64,000 nucleotides of DNA from AP-15 sp963846635 (lineage in GTDB: Bacteria; Pseudomonadota; Alphaproteobacteria; ATCC43930; CGMCC-115725), in assembly GCA_963846635.1 (NCBI GenBank), contig CAWJXM010000058.1:124001-188000 (forward strand), given 5' to 3'. Below, in pieces: positions 7,424 through 16,395 of this stretch. The position numbers and the translations under genes were made by a program. Within the stretch, counting starts at the first letter, position 1, and each line of letters opens with the position of its first letter. The notes beneath the pieces are model-generated. The model saw only the letters and a program-made list of their open reading frames with translations, did not search any database and was not told the origin of the DNA.

Positions 7424-8842
7424 TCAGCATCGGTTTGATCTTGATGATGGCCGTTGGCCCACTCGGCCGCCAGATCGACCAAGCGCCGGATCACAATTCT
7501 TGAACCATGTTTCGTGCAGGTTGTCAGCCGCTGCAAACAGCGGGGCTCGGGTTTGCGCAAACTCCTCGACCGCATGGGCGAGCGCGTCGGCATCGGCGTC
7601 GTCGAGGGCGATTGACAGCGCAAACATGCCGCGCTTGGCAAACCAGATGCCCGATGCGACGAGATCGAACCAGAACAGATCGCGCAGCGCGTTGTTGCCG
7701 CCCAAGGCATCCTCTTCCGACCGGATCGGCCGGTCGGTCATGTGCACCGACATCATCGAGCCGCGGCCGGTGAATTGCATGGCGAGTCCATGGCGCTGCG
7801 CAATCCGGTTCAGGCGCCCGCGCAGGGCGTCTCCCCATTGGTTCGACGCGCGGGCGCATTCGGGCGTGTAGATCTCGGTCAGGCCGATATAGCCCGCAGC
7901 CATGGTCAGCACATTGTTGTTAAAAGTGCCGGCGTGTTGGAAGGCATCGGGCCGGCGCGGGTCGAACCGCTCCATGATGTCGGCGCGGCCGCCAAAAGCG
8001 CCAAAGCTCATACCGCCCCCGAGATACTTGCCCAAGGTCGTCAGATCCGGAAGGATGCCCAGCGCCTCCTGCAAGCCGCCTGGCGCCAGCCGCGAGGTCA
8101 TGACCTCGTCAAAGATTAGCAACGCTCCGGTCGCGTCGGCCAAGGCGCGCAATCCGGCGAGAAACGCGCGCTCGGCCGGAATGCAGCCAGTGGAACCCTG
8201 CATCGGTTCGATCAGGATTGTGGCGAGCTGGTCGCGATGCGGCCGCACGAGCTCCTCGACCGCATCCAAATCATTGTAGCGCCCGATAAGATACTCGAAT
8301 GGCGCGTTGATCGCGCTCCCATGGCCGCGAAAATAAAACACCCCGCCATGATACCCGCCGCCAAAGACCAGGATTTTGGGCCGGCCGGTAATGGCGCGGG
8401 CAGCGCTGACCGCCATCAGATTGGCCTCGGTGCCGGAATTGGTAAATCGTACCAATTCGATCGACGGGAAGCGGGCGCAGATCGCGGCGGCAAATCGCGC
8501 CTCGGCCGCGGTGTGCGCGCCGAAGTTGAGCCCGCCCGCGAGCGCCTCCTTGATAGCCCGGTGGATCACTGGATGCGAATGGCCAAAAATACCGGCGGTG
8601 AACTCGCTCAGAAAATCCGAGTATTCGTGGCCATCGAGATCCCACAGTCGCGCTCCCTCGCCACGGGCGATCGTCAACGGAAACGGATCGACATGGATCG
8701 AGGCGCGGGTGTTGCCGCCCGGCAGCGCCGCGCATGCCTCGCAGTGCTGGGCGAAACTTTTTGGGTTCGCCGCTCGATACTGCTCCACGGCTTCGGCGAG
8801 CACCGCAGCGAGATGGATGTTGGTGGGGTGATTCTGAGCCAT
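7424..8842 (-). CDS. Class III pyridoxal-phosphate aminotransferase (GSA-like)
   Basis: A 472-residue fold-type I PLP enzyme of the aspartate aminotransferase family class III, closest by eye to glutamate-1-semialdehyde aminomutase and related aminotransferases. Visible are PGGNTRASIH at the N-terminus, the TNSGTEANL phosphate-binding block (134-142), the IFDEVMTSR Asp245 motif, and the Schiff-base lysine in TTLGKYLGGG (Lys272), followed by FGGRADIM and AGTFNNNVLTM. It probably works in amino-acid or amine catabolism; true HemL would be expected in other context. The start ATG 8842 (MAQNHPTN) is chosen because everything upstream in frame is arginine-rich noncoding-like sequence. Convergent with the porin remnant. 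Confidence 0.85.
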   Translation of the reverse strand: MAQNHPTNIHLAAVLAEAVEQYRAANPKSFAQHCEACAALPGGNTRASIHVDPFPLTIARGEGARLWDLDGHEYSDFLSEFTAGIFGHSHPVIHRAIKEALAGGLNFGAHTAAEARFAAAICARFPSIELVRFTNSGTEANLMAVSAARAITGRPKILVFGGGYHGGVFYFRGHGSAINAPFEYLIGRYNDLDAVEELVRPHRDQLATILIEPMQGSTGCIPAERAFLAGLRALADATGALLIFDEVMTSRLAPGGLQEALGILPDLTTLGKYLGGGMSFGAFGGRADIMERFDPRRPDAFQHAGTFNNNVLTMAAGYIGLTEIYTPECARASNQWGDALRGRLNRIAQRHGLAMQFTGRGSMMSVHMTDRPIRSEEDALGGNNALRDLFWFDLVASGIWFAKRGMFALSIALDDADADALAHAVEEFAQTRAPLFAAADNLHETWFKNCDPALGRSGGRVGQRPSSRSNRC

Positions 8843-9002
8843 CGACAAAATGCTCCCGGGCTGAGCGGACGATCGCCGGACCGCCCGCAACTTGTAAGAC
8901 GAGCATCGCTTTGTCGGGCATCGGGCGCAACGCCAAAGCCGTGCGTTGACCTTTCGATCGCCGGCCGGCTCTGTCCGGCCGTTCGCCAATCGCATGTTGC
9001 AT

Positions 9003-9028
9003 GGAGAGCGTCTATCCAGACGCTCTCC
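9003..9028 (-). terminator. Hairpin, possible terminator of the TIGR03118 gene
   Basis: A perfect 11-base-pair stem (9003-9013 with 9018-9028) and a 4-base loop lie about 30 bases past the stop of the minus-strand gene ending at 9060. There is no strong T run on either strand, so termination is inferred from position and stem strength only. Confidence 0.45.
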
Positions 9029-9059
9029 GTTAATCTCTGGCAAGCGGGATCCTTCTGGG

Positions 9060-10227
9060 TCAGTGGGAACTGGATACCGGGGTGATCGTGCCGAACAGGC
9101 CATCAGTCTCGCCGTTCGGACCTGCGGTGAAATAGACCGTATCCGGGCTGGAGTTCCTTCCACCGCCCAAGGTCAAACTCCACAAGCCGTCGATCGAGAT
9201 CGGCTTTCCATTCGCGTCACGCAGCGTACCAAGGAAATGCCCGTCAGAGGCGAAGACATTTATCCAACCGTTGCCGAAATTCCCGACCAGAATATCACCG
9301 CTGAACCGTCCAAAGGCGAACGACGCCCGAGTAACGCCCCACGGCGAATTCAACGGTCCTTGGGAGGCAAAGCGCTTTAGCAGATTGCCGTCGGTGTCGA
9401 ACACATCGACAAAACCGTTGCCGGGACCAGCGACGTCATCATGTTTTTGCGCGTTCTGCAAAGCATAGGTCACGAACAGAGCGCCGTTTACATTCTGAAT
9501 CCCGAACGGCGCAAAGCCCGATGGGATCTGCGGGTCGGAAAACCCTCCCTTGGTCGTCACCGGCTGATAATTGTGGTCGAACACATCGACCGTGCCGGCG
9601 CGGAAGTTGGTCGCAAATAGGAAAACGCCACTGGAATTGACACCAAAGGCGAGACCCTTATAAACCGCACCTGGCGAGTTGTCGACTGCGAGAACCGCTT
9701 TCTTGATCGGGCGGGGTTAAGCCGCTTGTCCAGGCTGAGACGTTCCGTCTTCCGTGTCCCAGATAAAGATGGCGGTAGGCTCGTGCTTGGAACGAGAAAT
9801 GCTGTGTGGCTTGTCTAGGATTCCACACTAGGCCGGTCGGCGCTGCGGGTGTCGGGTTCGGTGGATTGTTGGGATCGGCATGCTTGCACGCTGTCGACGG
9901 TATCACCCCGCCCGGCAGCGGAATTTTAACCTGCAATGGCGGCGTAGGCTGCGGTACCCCCATACCGTCATAGAGTGTCGAGCAGCCGGTTGCATTATCC
10001 GAAACCCAGAACGGGCTGCCAGCGGGGGTAAATACGACACCCCAGGCGTTTTGGAGTACCGGATCGGTATTCGGCGCCACTCCGGGGATATCCGAGGTAA
10101 GGTTGGTCACCACATAACGGTTCTTCTCTAAAAAGGAGAGGCCGTCATCGTCGGCATGAACATGCGTCGAGGCAAAAACTACGGCCGCGACAGCCGCGGT
10201 CGATACAATACGATTGATGCGAGGCAT
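9060..10227 (-). pseudogene. TIGR03118 family secreted beta-propeller-like protein, three frameshifts
   Basis: The gene starts at 10227 behind AGGGAGGAC and encodes a signal peptide (to HVHADD) then the family core: NLTSDIPGVAPNTDP, NAWGVVFTPAGSPFWVSDN, PTGLVWNP. The frame then breaks three times within about 110 bases (near 9790, 9741 and 9700): the segment TAIFIWDTEDGT lies in one frame, VSAWTSGLTPPDQ in another, and KKAVLAVDNSPGAVYKGL through VDVFDHNYQPV to the stop in a third. Stitching them gives a full-length TIGR03118 protein of about 388 residues, a family of predicted extracellular repeat proteins without known function. Clustered indels look like a decaying gene or a badly read patch. 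Confidence 0.75.
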
Positions 10228-10678
10228 ATAGTCCTCCCTGCGGTGGGACGTGGGCAGCAATAACGGTACGCAGTAGCGTGGCGCTACTGCGTTGCCGGCT
10301 CGCACTCGGGTACCGGCAGGCACCATTGCTGACGGTCACTGCAACTCACGGGAGAAGGGTTTATTCCGCATTGATTTGGGCTACTGCAGCCATCATTGAT
10401 CACATTGTCGTGAACCGCGGGCGATTGGCAACGCGTCACTCATCGCCGTGCTCTGATCACAATAACGTGAACCGCCCTGCCAAAATCGCGCAGGTAAGCC
10501 TGCCACCTACGCAATAGCTTGTCTTTGGACGTATTTTCCCGAGTTCGCTCAGGGAAGCGGTGTTCAGGCTATTGGGAATAACCAATCCGAAGCCCGAGTC
10601 GTAATGCCCGAGACGCTCGGCGCCAATGCCGAAACGGATCTGGTCGCGAATTATTCACTTCGCCACAGAGGGGGTGTT
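10228..10678. other. Divergent intergenic region with an 11-bp hairpin
   Basis: This region separates the minus-strand TIGR03118 gene from the plus-strand HiPIP gene. It contains a perfect inverted repeat (10268-10278 with 10282-10292, 3-base loop) about 40 bases upstream of the TIGR03118 start, suited to an operator or a transcript 5' hairpin. The HiPIP side ends in AGAGGGGG seven bases before its ATG. No coding frame is convincing; an in-frame ATG at 10604 would only add 25 residues ahead of the Tat signal. Confidence 0.4.
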
Positions 10679-10996
10679 ATGTCTGACGAGACGGAGGGCC
10701 GGTGCGGGTTTTCCCGCCGCCTGCTGCTGCAAAGTGCAGTCGTGTCGATAGGTGCCGTGGCCGGCATTATCGAAAGCCGCCAACCGGCTAACGCGGCACC
10801 TAAAATTTCAAAGACAGCGGTCGGCTATCAGGATCATCCGGAAGGCGATAAGCACTGCGGCAAGTGCCGTCAGTTCGTGGCACCAGACAGCTGCAAAGTG
10901 GTCGACGGACCGGTCAGCCCACAAGGATTCTGCCGTATATTCATGCCGCTAGGGCAAGCGTTGCAACCTTTGGAAGCTGCACCCGTAACCGGCTGA
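10679..10996 (+). CDS. High-potential iron-sulfur protein (HiPIP), Tat-exported
   Basis: A 105-residue periplasmic electron carrier. Residues 12-40 form a twin-arginine signal (FSRRLLLQSAVVSIGA, cleaved near ANAA). The mature part holds YQDHPEGDKHCGKCRQF and four cysteines (60, 63, 72, 85; spacing C-x2-C-x8-C-x12-C) that bind one [4Fe-4S] cluster, the pattern of the short HiPIP group that includes Iro-type proteins. HiPIPs shuttle electrons at high potential between periplasmic partners and the photosynthetic or respiratory chain. The start at 10679 follows AGAGGGGG and puts the RR motif at the usual distance. The next gene on the same strand, 151 bases on, is a heme-porin fusion, a likely electron partner. 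Confidence 0.87.
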   Translation: MSDETEGRCGFSRRLLLQSAVVSIGAVAGIIESRQPANAAPKISKTAVGYQDHPEGDKHCGKCRQFVAPDSCKVVDGPVSPQGFCRIFMPLGQALQPLEAAPVTG

Positions 10997-11147
10997 ACAA
11001 CGCCGTCAGAGCCTGCTGCGGCTCAGTACACTCGGCGTTAAACGCCGTCGTATCGGCTAGGAAACAAAGTGAGCGGGCTTAAAAGCTGAACTGATTCTTA
11101 TTCGTCGGTCGGCAGCGACCGCACGCCCGCACAGGGAGAAGTTTTCG

Positions 11148-12527
11148 ATGACTGTATGGCGGTGCCGGCATACCCGGTTCGCAATGCGCTGGCGCGCCCT
11201 GTCGCCGATCGGGATTCTCGGTACACTGGCTGTAATGGCGGTACTTTATGGAATGTTCGTACCAACGGCTGCAATGGCGCTGCCGCTCTATGCGCGCCAG
11301 ACCGGGCAACCCTGCGCCACCTGTCACACCGCCTTTCTCGAACTGACGCCGTTTGGCCGCCGCTTCAAGCTCGGCGGCTATGCATTGCGTGGCGGCGATT
11401 GGAAAGGACCGCCTTTCGCCGGCATGCTGCAGCCGACCTTTACCCACACGCAAGAGCCGCAGCCAGGCGGCGCGGCACCGGGCTTTGGCGCGAATAACGA
11501 TTTCGCGATGCAGCAGATTAGCCTCTTTACCGGTGGCGCGATCACTGAAAATTCGGGTGCCTTTATCCAGGGCACATATGATGGCGTGGCGCACCGCTTC
11601 AGTTGGGACAACACCGATATCCGCTACGCAAGGCCAGTCACGGTCGCGGGCCACACCTTGCTCTGGGGGCTCACTGCCAACAACAATCCGACCGTCCAGG
11701 ATGTGTGGAACACCGTACCCGCCTGGAGTTTTCCCTACATTGTTTCGGCCTTTGCGCCAGTGCCGACGGCGAGACCTTTCATCGATCAGGTTTACGCGCA
11801 GCAGGTAGCCGGCGTCACGACCTATGGTTTTCTCGACGACACCTTTTATCTCGAATTCGGCGGCTACCGGCCATTGTCGACGCACACCCAGCTCGCCCTC
11901 GGCATCGACACCAGCGGGGAAAGCCCGATCAGCGGCACGGCACCATATTGGCGATTTGCGGCCGAGAAAAACATCGGTAATCACTCAGTCGAGGTCGGAA
12001 CTTTTGGCCTTGCGGGGCGGGTTTTCCCGCTGAATCTTTCCCAGGCGGGCTCGGATTCCTTTACCGATATCGGGATCGACAGCCAGTATCAATATCTCGG
12101 CGATCCGCACACGGTTACGTTCCGAGCTGCGTGGATCCACGAGAACCATAATACCGGCGCCAGCCAGAACCTCGGGCTCGCCGACAATTCCAATGACCAA
12201 TTGCGATCATTGAACGCCTCGATATCCTACATTTACAATCATACGTGGAGCCTGACCGGCGGGCGGATCTCGGTTGGCGGGACCGCCGACCAGGCTCTTT
12301 ACGGTACGCCAACCGGTAGCCCGAACAGCGCCGGCTGGATTGCCGAACTCGCCTATCTGCCGTTCAGTTATGGCGGTCCGTCCTTCTGGCCGTGGCTGAA
12401 TTTTCGGATCGGTCTGCAATACACGCGCTGGACCAAATTCAATGGCTCGACGACAAATGTCGACGGCATGGGAAGAAGCGCCAGCGCCAACAACACGCTC
12501 TTTCTCTACGTTTGGACTATGTTCTGA
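11148..12527 (+). CDS. Cyc2-like fused mono-heme cytochrome c / outer-membrane porin
   Basis: A 459-residue protein with a long signal peptide (cleaved near AMALP, residue 45), one heme c motif CATCH (56-60) set in RQTGQPCATCHTAFLELTPFGRRFKLGGY, and about 380 residues of alternating beta strands ending in LYVWTMF, an outer-membrane barrel terminus. The layout (N-terminal mono-heme domain, NAFGR/TPFGR-type helix after the heme, then a roughly 16-strand barrel) is that of Cyc2, the porin-cytochrome that takes electrons from Fe2+ outside the cell. Heterotrophs also carry Cyc2-like or generic porin-cytochromes, so iron as donor is inference. It follows a HiPIP gene on the same strand, which could carry the electron inward. 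Confidence 0.7.
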   Translation: MTVWRCRHTRFAMRWRALSPIGILGTLAVMAVLYGMFVPTAAMALPLYARQTGQPCATCHTAFLELTPFGRRFKLGGYALRGGDWKGPPFAGMLQPTFTHTQEPQPGGAAPGFGANNDFAMQQISLFTGGAITENSGAFIQGTYDGVAHRFSWDNTDIRYARPVTVAGHTLLWGLTANNNPTVQDVWNTVPAWSFPYIVSAFAPVPTARPFIDQVYAQQVAGVTTYGFLDDTFYLEFGGYRPLSTHTQLALGIDTSGESPISGTAPYWRFAAEKNIGNHSVEVGTFGLAGRVFPLNLSQAGSDSFTDIGIDSQYQYLGDPHTVTFRAAWIHENHNTGASQNLGLADNSNDQLRSLNASISYIYNHTWSLTGGRISVGGTADQALYGTPTGSPNSAGWIAELAYLPFSYGGPSFWPWLNFRIGLQYTRWTKFNGSTTNVDGMGRSASANNTLFLYVWTMF

Positions 12528-12716
12528 ACCTATTCTGGGGTGTCTTCGACCCTTCCGACGGGCCGGGCACGCCTTGCCCATCCCGTTGCGCCACGTCAGA
12601 ATTGCCGTACCGCGCTCCGATCGTTACGATGATCGCGTGTAATATTCGCGCCCTGCTGTCAGAAGCCGCCTAGACTTTGGGGGGTCCCAGGGCGCGCGAT
12701 CGAGTGGGAGGAATTG

Positions 12717-14339
12717 ATGAAGGCCGACTATGTCATTATCGGCGCCGGTTCTGCAGGTTGTGTGCTCGCCAACCGGCTCACCGAAGATCCGAGCACGCGG
12801 GTATTATTGCTCGAGGCCGGCGGGCGCGACTGGAGCCCCTATATCCATATCCCGGCCGGCTTTATGAAGCTTCTCGACCATCCGACACTGACCTGGGGCT
12901 ATCACGCCGAGCCCGATCCGGGCACCGCCGGGCGCGCGATCCTCTATCCGCGCGGGCGGGTGCTCGGCGGCTCGAGCTCGATCAACGGGCTCATCTATGT
13001 GCGCGGCCAGCCCGAGGATTTTGATCATTGGGCGCAGCTCGGCAATCGCGGCTGGTCGTGGGATGATGTGCTCCCCTATTTCAAAAAGGCAGAGAATTGG
13101 GAGGGTGAGGCCAATGAATGGCGCGGCAAGGGCGGCCCGCTGTTTACCTCGCCGATGACCGACATTCCGCCCTTGTGCCGCGCCGCGATTGAGGCCGGCC
13201 AGCAGATCGGGCTCGAATACCGCGAGGATGTGAACTCGCTACCGCATGGCGGCATCGGCTATTGCCAGCAGACCCGCGGCGGGCGCCGCCGCGCCAGTGC
13301 GGCGCGCACTTATCTGCGCCCGGCGATGAAGCGGCCCAATCTGCAAGTCATAACTAAAGCGCTGGTGCACCGGATCCTGTTCGACGGCAAGCGCGCGATC
13401 GGCGTCGAATACGAGCGCGGCGGCGCCGTCGAACGCGCGGATGCCGCTCGCGAGGTGATCCTGTCCGCGGGTGCGGTCAATTCGCCGCACATCCTGCAAC
13501 TCTCGGGCGTTGGCGCGCCCGAGCATCTGGCCCGCGTTGGCATCCCGGTGCATCACGCTCTGCCGGGCGTCGGGCAGAACCTCCAGGACCACTATATCGC
13601 CCGGGTCAGCTATCCGGTCAAAGGGACGGCAACAATCAACGAGCGATCGCGCGGCCCGGCGCTGGCAGCCGAGATCCTGCGCTATCTGGTGACCGGCAAG
13701 GGGATGCTGACTTATAGCGCGTCGCTAGCCGCGGCTTCGGTCAAGGTGCTCGAGGAATCGGCAACCCCCGACATGCAAATCAGCATTGCCCCCGGCAGCT
13801 TCAAAGACGGCCAAATCGGCAAGCTTGATGATTTTCCGGGGATCACCGCGGGCGCTTGGCAGATGCGGCCATTGTCGCGCGGCTATGTCGAAGCCAAGTC
13901 CACCGACCCGCGTGAGGCACCGGCGATCAACCCGCGCTATCTCTCCGACCCGACCGATCGGCGCGCGATGATTGGCGGGCTGCGGTTTGTCCGGCGGTTG
14001 TTTGCGGCGCCGGCGCTCGCTCGGTATTGCGGTGCCGAGATCCTACCCGGCGCCCGGGTTGAGAGCGACGACGAATTGCTCGATTACGCCCGGCAAAAGG
14101 GCTCGACCGTCTATCATGCGACCTGCACCTGCAAAATGGGCAGCGATCAGAGGGCTGTGGTCGACGACCAGTTGCGGGTGCATGGGCTCGAAGGGCTGCG
14201 GGTCATCGACGCTTCGGTGATGCCGACAGTGACATCGACCAACACCAACGCGCCGACGATCATGATCGCCGAGCGCGGCGCCGAGCTGATCCGTCGTGCC
14301 GCCCGCGAGGCGACCGCCCCCACCGCCCGTGCCGCTTGA
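12717..14339 (+). CDS. GMC family FAD-dependent oxidoreductase (choline-dehydrogenase-like)
   Basis: A 540-residue flavoprotein of the glucose-methanol-choline family. The N-terminus MKADYVIIGAGSAGCVLANRL is the ADP-binding Rossmann motif, LYPRGRVLGGSSSINGLIYVRG is the first GMC signature, and GAVNSPHILQLSGVG the second. The C-terminal block HATCTCKMG and the VIDASVMP..TNTNAPT segment carry the catalytic His-Asn pair. It would oxidise an alcohol and pass electrons to a quinone or acceptor in the membrane; the alcohol is unknown and no betaine aldehyde dehydrogenase is near, so choline is not supported. ATG 12717 follows GGGAGGAAT. A terminator hairpin lies just past the stop. Confidence 0.88.
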   Translation: MKADYVIIGAGSAGCVLANRLTEDPSTRVLLLEAGGRDWSPYIHIPAGFMKLLDHPTLTWGYHAEPDPGTAGRAILYPRGRVLGGSSSINGLIYVRGQPEDFDHWAQLGNRGWSWDDVLPYFKKAENWEGEANEWRGKGGPLFTSPMTDIPPLCRAAIEAGQQIGLEYREDVNSLPHGGIGYCQQTRGGRRRASAARTYLRPAMKRPNLQVITKALVHRILFDGKRAIGVEYERGGAVERADAAREVILSAGAVNSPHILQLSGVGAPEHLARVGIPVHHALPGVGQNLQDHYIARVSYPVKGTATINERSRGPALAAEILRYLVTGKGMLTYSASLAAASVKVLEESATPDMQISIAPGSFKDGQIGKLDDFPGITAGAWQMRPLSRGYVEAKSTDPREAPAINPRYLSDPTDRRAMIGGLRFVRRLFAAPALARYCGAEILPGARVESDDELLDYARQKGSTVYHATCTCKMGSDQRAVVDDQLRVHGLEGLRVIDASVMPTVTSTNTNAPTIMIAERGAELIRRAAREATAPTARAA

Positions 14340-14351
14340 CCTCTGTTGCGG

Positions 14352-14379
14352 GCGCAGCGCGATGCGGCGCTGCGCTTTT
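14352..14379 (+). terminator. Rho-independent terminator after the GMC gene
   Basis: A perfect 9-base-pair GC stem (14352-14360 with 14367-14375), a 6-base loop and a TTTT run begin 12 bases past the GMC stop codon. Form and place fit an intrinsic terminator. Confidence 0.75.
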
Positions 14380-14393
14380 CCATGACAATTCGA

Positions 14394-14428
14394 ATGCAGC
14401 AGCGCGAGCTAGCCTCGCGCTGCTGCAT
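14394..14428. repeat. Strong 15-bp hairpin in the intergenic region
   Basis: A second, longer perfect stem (14394-14408 with 14414-14428, loop CTAGC) follows the GMC terminator by 14 bases. It has no T run on either strand. It may be a back-up terminator, a transcript-end stabiliser, or part of a palindromic repeat. The remaining bases to 14668 show nothing coding. Confidence 0.5.
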
Positions 14429-14668
14429 GATGCGGTCCATGCTCATAATGCCTGCGCAACAGGTCGGCGCCGAAATCGCGCGAGGGGTCGTGCCAGACCG
14501 AGTGGATGGATGGCCATTGCCATCGCGTTGCTGCTAAGGTTGAAATCATAATCATGTCGTAAATCAAAAGCTTCATAAGCACTGCATCGGCGATTTCGCA
14601 CGATTTGCTGCGGAGATATCGGAACGCGGGCGGGATGAGGACGTTGGCGCGCATAGTCCCACCAAGCG

Positions 14669-15322
14669 ATGAAGGTTGTCATGCGTTCGATGCGTTCACC
14701 ACAGGAATTGCTGGCCACCGAACTGAAGGAGATCTATAGCGCCGAACGACAGCTCTCGCGGGTGCTACCCAAAGTAGCAAAGCAGGTCGGCTCCCGCCGA
14801 CTTCGCGAGATGCTCGACCAGAGGCGAGAGCAGGGCGCTGCGCTGATCGAGCAACTCGACGACGCGTTCGAGGAAATGAATGTCTCGAAAGGCCGTCAAA
14901 AAAATATCGCGGCCGAGGGGCTGATCGAAGACATGACCCAGCATCTCGATTCGGTTGACGATGAGAGGTTCCGCGACCCATTGCTGCTCGCGTCAATGCA
15001 AAAGATCGAGCATTACTGCATTGCGGCCTGGGGAACGGCAGCGGCGATAGGACGCTTGCTCAAGCAACAGAAGGCCGTTCAGGCCATGGAGCAGGTGCTG
15101 AACGAAGGCAAGGAGTTCGACAACGAGATGACGAGGTTGGCCGAGGAAGAGGTCAACCCGCGCATGATCGAGGGCGAGGAGGAGGGGGAAGAGGGGAGAA
15201 AGGAAGAGGAGGCGAAGAACAAGAGGAAGAGGAGGGCGAAGACGAAGAGGAGAAAGGTCAGCAGCAGGGGTCATCGCGAAGCAGACGCGGTGGGTCGCGG
15301 CGCCAATCGCACTAAGTGCTGA
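14669..15322 (+). CDS. YciE/YciF-type ferritin-like protein (DUF892)
   Basis: Residues 10-165 form the four-helix bundle of the DUF892/YciF family (LLATELKEIYSAERQLSRVLPKVAKQ ... MQKIEHYCIAAWGTAAAIG), a ferritin-like fold with Glu/His di-iron ligands linked to stress responses. The last 50 residues are low complexity, first acidic (EGEEEGEEGRKEEE) then very basic (KRKRRAKTKRRK), encoded by an almost pure purine tract at about 15176-15260. Such a charged tail may bind nucleic acid or be replication slippage. ATG 14669 is used; ATG 14681 has a better-placed AAGG and would remove four residues. Confidence 0.8.
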   Translation: MKVVMRSMRSPQELLATELKEIYSAERQLSRVLPKVAKQVGSRRLREMLDQRREQGAALIEQLDDAFEEMNVSKGRQKNIAAEGLIEDMTQHLDSVDDERFRDPLLLASMQKIEHYCIAAWGTAAAIGRLLKQQKAVQAMEQVLNEGKEFDNEMTRLAEEEVNPRMIEGEEEGEEGRKEEEAKNKRKRRAKTKRRKVSSRGHREADAVGRGANRTKC

Positions 15323-15391
15323 CGCGGGGTGGAGTGACCGGTTTTGGTGCTCCGCCTACGCTTTTGAAGGGAAGGCCGGGAAAGACAGCAC

Positions 15392-16395
15392 ATGCAAAGG
15401 CTGAGCGATGCAACGATCGTGATCACCGGTGCTTCCAGTGGGGTGGGTCGCGCAGCCGCCAAGACCTTTGCACGGAGCGGCGCCCGCGTGGCGCTCGCAG
15501 CGCGGCGTGAGGAATTGCTCCACAACGTCGCGCAAGAATGCGAGCGCTTGGGCGGCCATGCCATCGCCATTCCGACCGACGTCACCGATGCCAAGGCGGT
15601 GCGCCAACTCGCTGATATAGCGGCTGATCGTCTCGGCCCGATCCGGGTGTGGATCAATAATGCCGGGGTCGGTGCGGTAGGCCGTTATACCGAGAACTCC
15701 GATCGAGGCGCATCGGCGTGTAATCGAGACCAATCTGATCGGGTACATGAACGGTGCTCATGCGGCGCTCCCGCACTTTTTTTGCCGAGCGCCAGGGCAT
15801 CCTGATCAACAACATCTCTGTCGGTGCATGGGCGCCGGCGCCGTTTGCGGTTGCTTATGCTGCCAGTAAATTCGGACTAGCCGGGTTTTCCGAGAGCCTT
15901 AGAGCCGAATTGTCCGGCTGGCCCGACATTCATATTTGCGACGTCTTCCCATTTTTCCTGGACACCCCCGGCGTCCAGCATGGCGCCAACTATACCGGCC
16001 GGGTGCTGCAGCCCGCGCCGCCAGTCTATGATCCGCAATGGGTTGCCGATGTAATGGCGCGCCTGGCGACGCGGCCAAGGCCTCGGGCCGTCGTTGGTGC
16101 GCCGGCTTTTCTGGTCAAGCTCGCCCATGCCGTGGCTCCGACGATTACCGGGCAGATCGCCGCGGCTTTGCTTGAGCTTTATCTTCGCCAAGCCGCTCCG
16201 GCGCCGGTCACCGACGGCAACCTATTCGCACCCCTCGCCGTGGGCGACACGTCGCATGGCGGCTGGCAGAAGCAGAACCGGCCACTTGTCGCGGGTGCGC
16301 TTGCGGCCTCCGGGGTGGGCGCGCTGGGTGTGCTGTGGGCGGCGATCCGGTCGAAAAAGACCGCACTTGCCGCCGATCGCATTACCCGAAATTAA
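15392..16395 (+). CDS. SDR family oxidoreductase, two single-base frameshifts
   Basis: A short-chain dehydrogenase with TGASSGVGRAAAKTF (cofactor loop) and NNAGVG at the N-terminus; the catalytic Y-x3-K appears as YAASKFG in the second half. The frame breaks twice: one extra A near 15694 (RYTE then TPIEAHRRVIETNLIGYM in the next frame) and a run of seven T at 15777-15783 where six restore PHFFAERQGILINN. Corrected, it is 333 residues with a hydrophobic helix at the C-terminus (GALAASGVGALGVLWAA), a form seen in membrane-anchored SDRs of unknown substrate. Both breaks are of sequencing-error type. Confidence 0.78.

Noticed and set aside
12717..14339. Choline dehydrogenase (betA)
   Set aside because: The GMC fold is clear, but there is no betB, betI or choline transporter nearby, and many GMC enzymes share these motifs.
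14993..15274. Hydrophobic minus-strand frame opposite the YciE tail (Leu/Pro-rich)
   Set aside because: It is the complement of the polypurine tract; its hydrophobic look follows from that composition.
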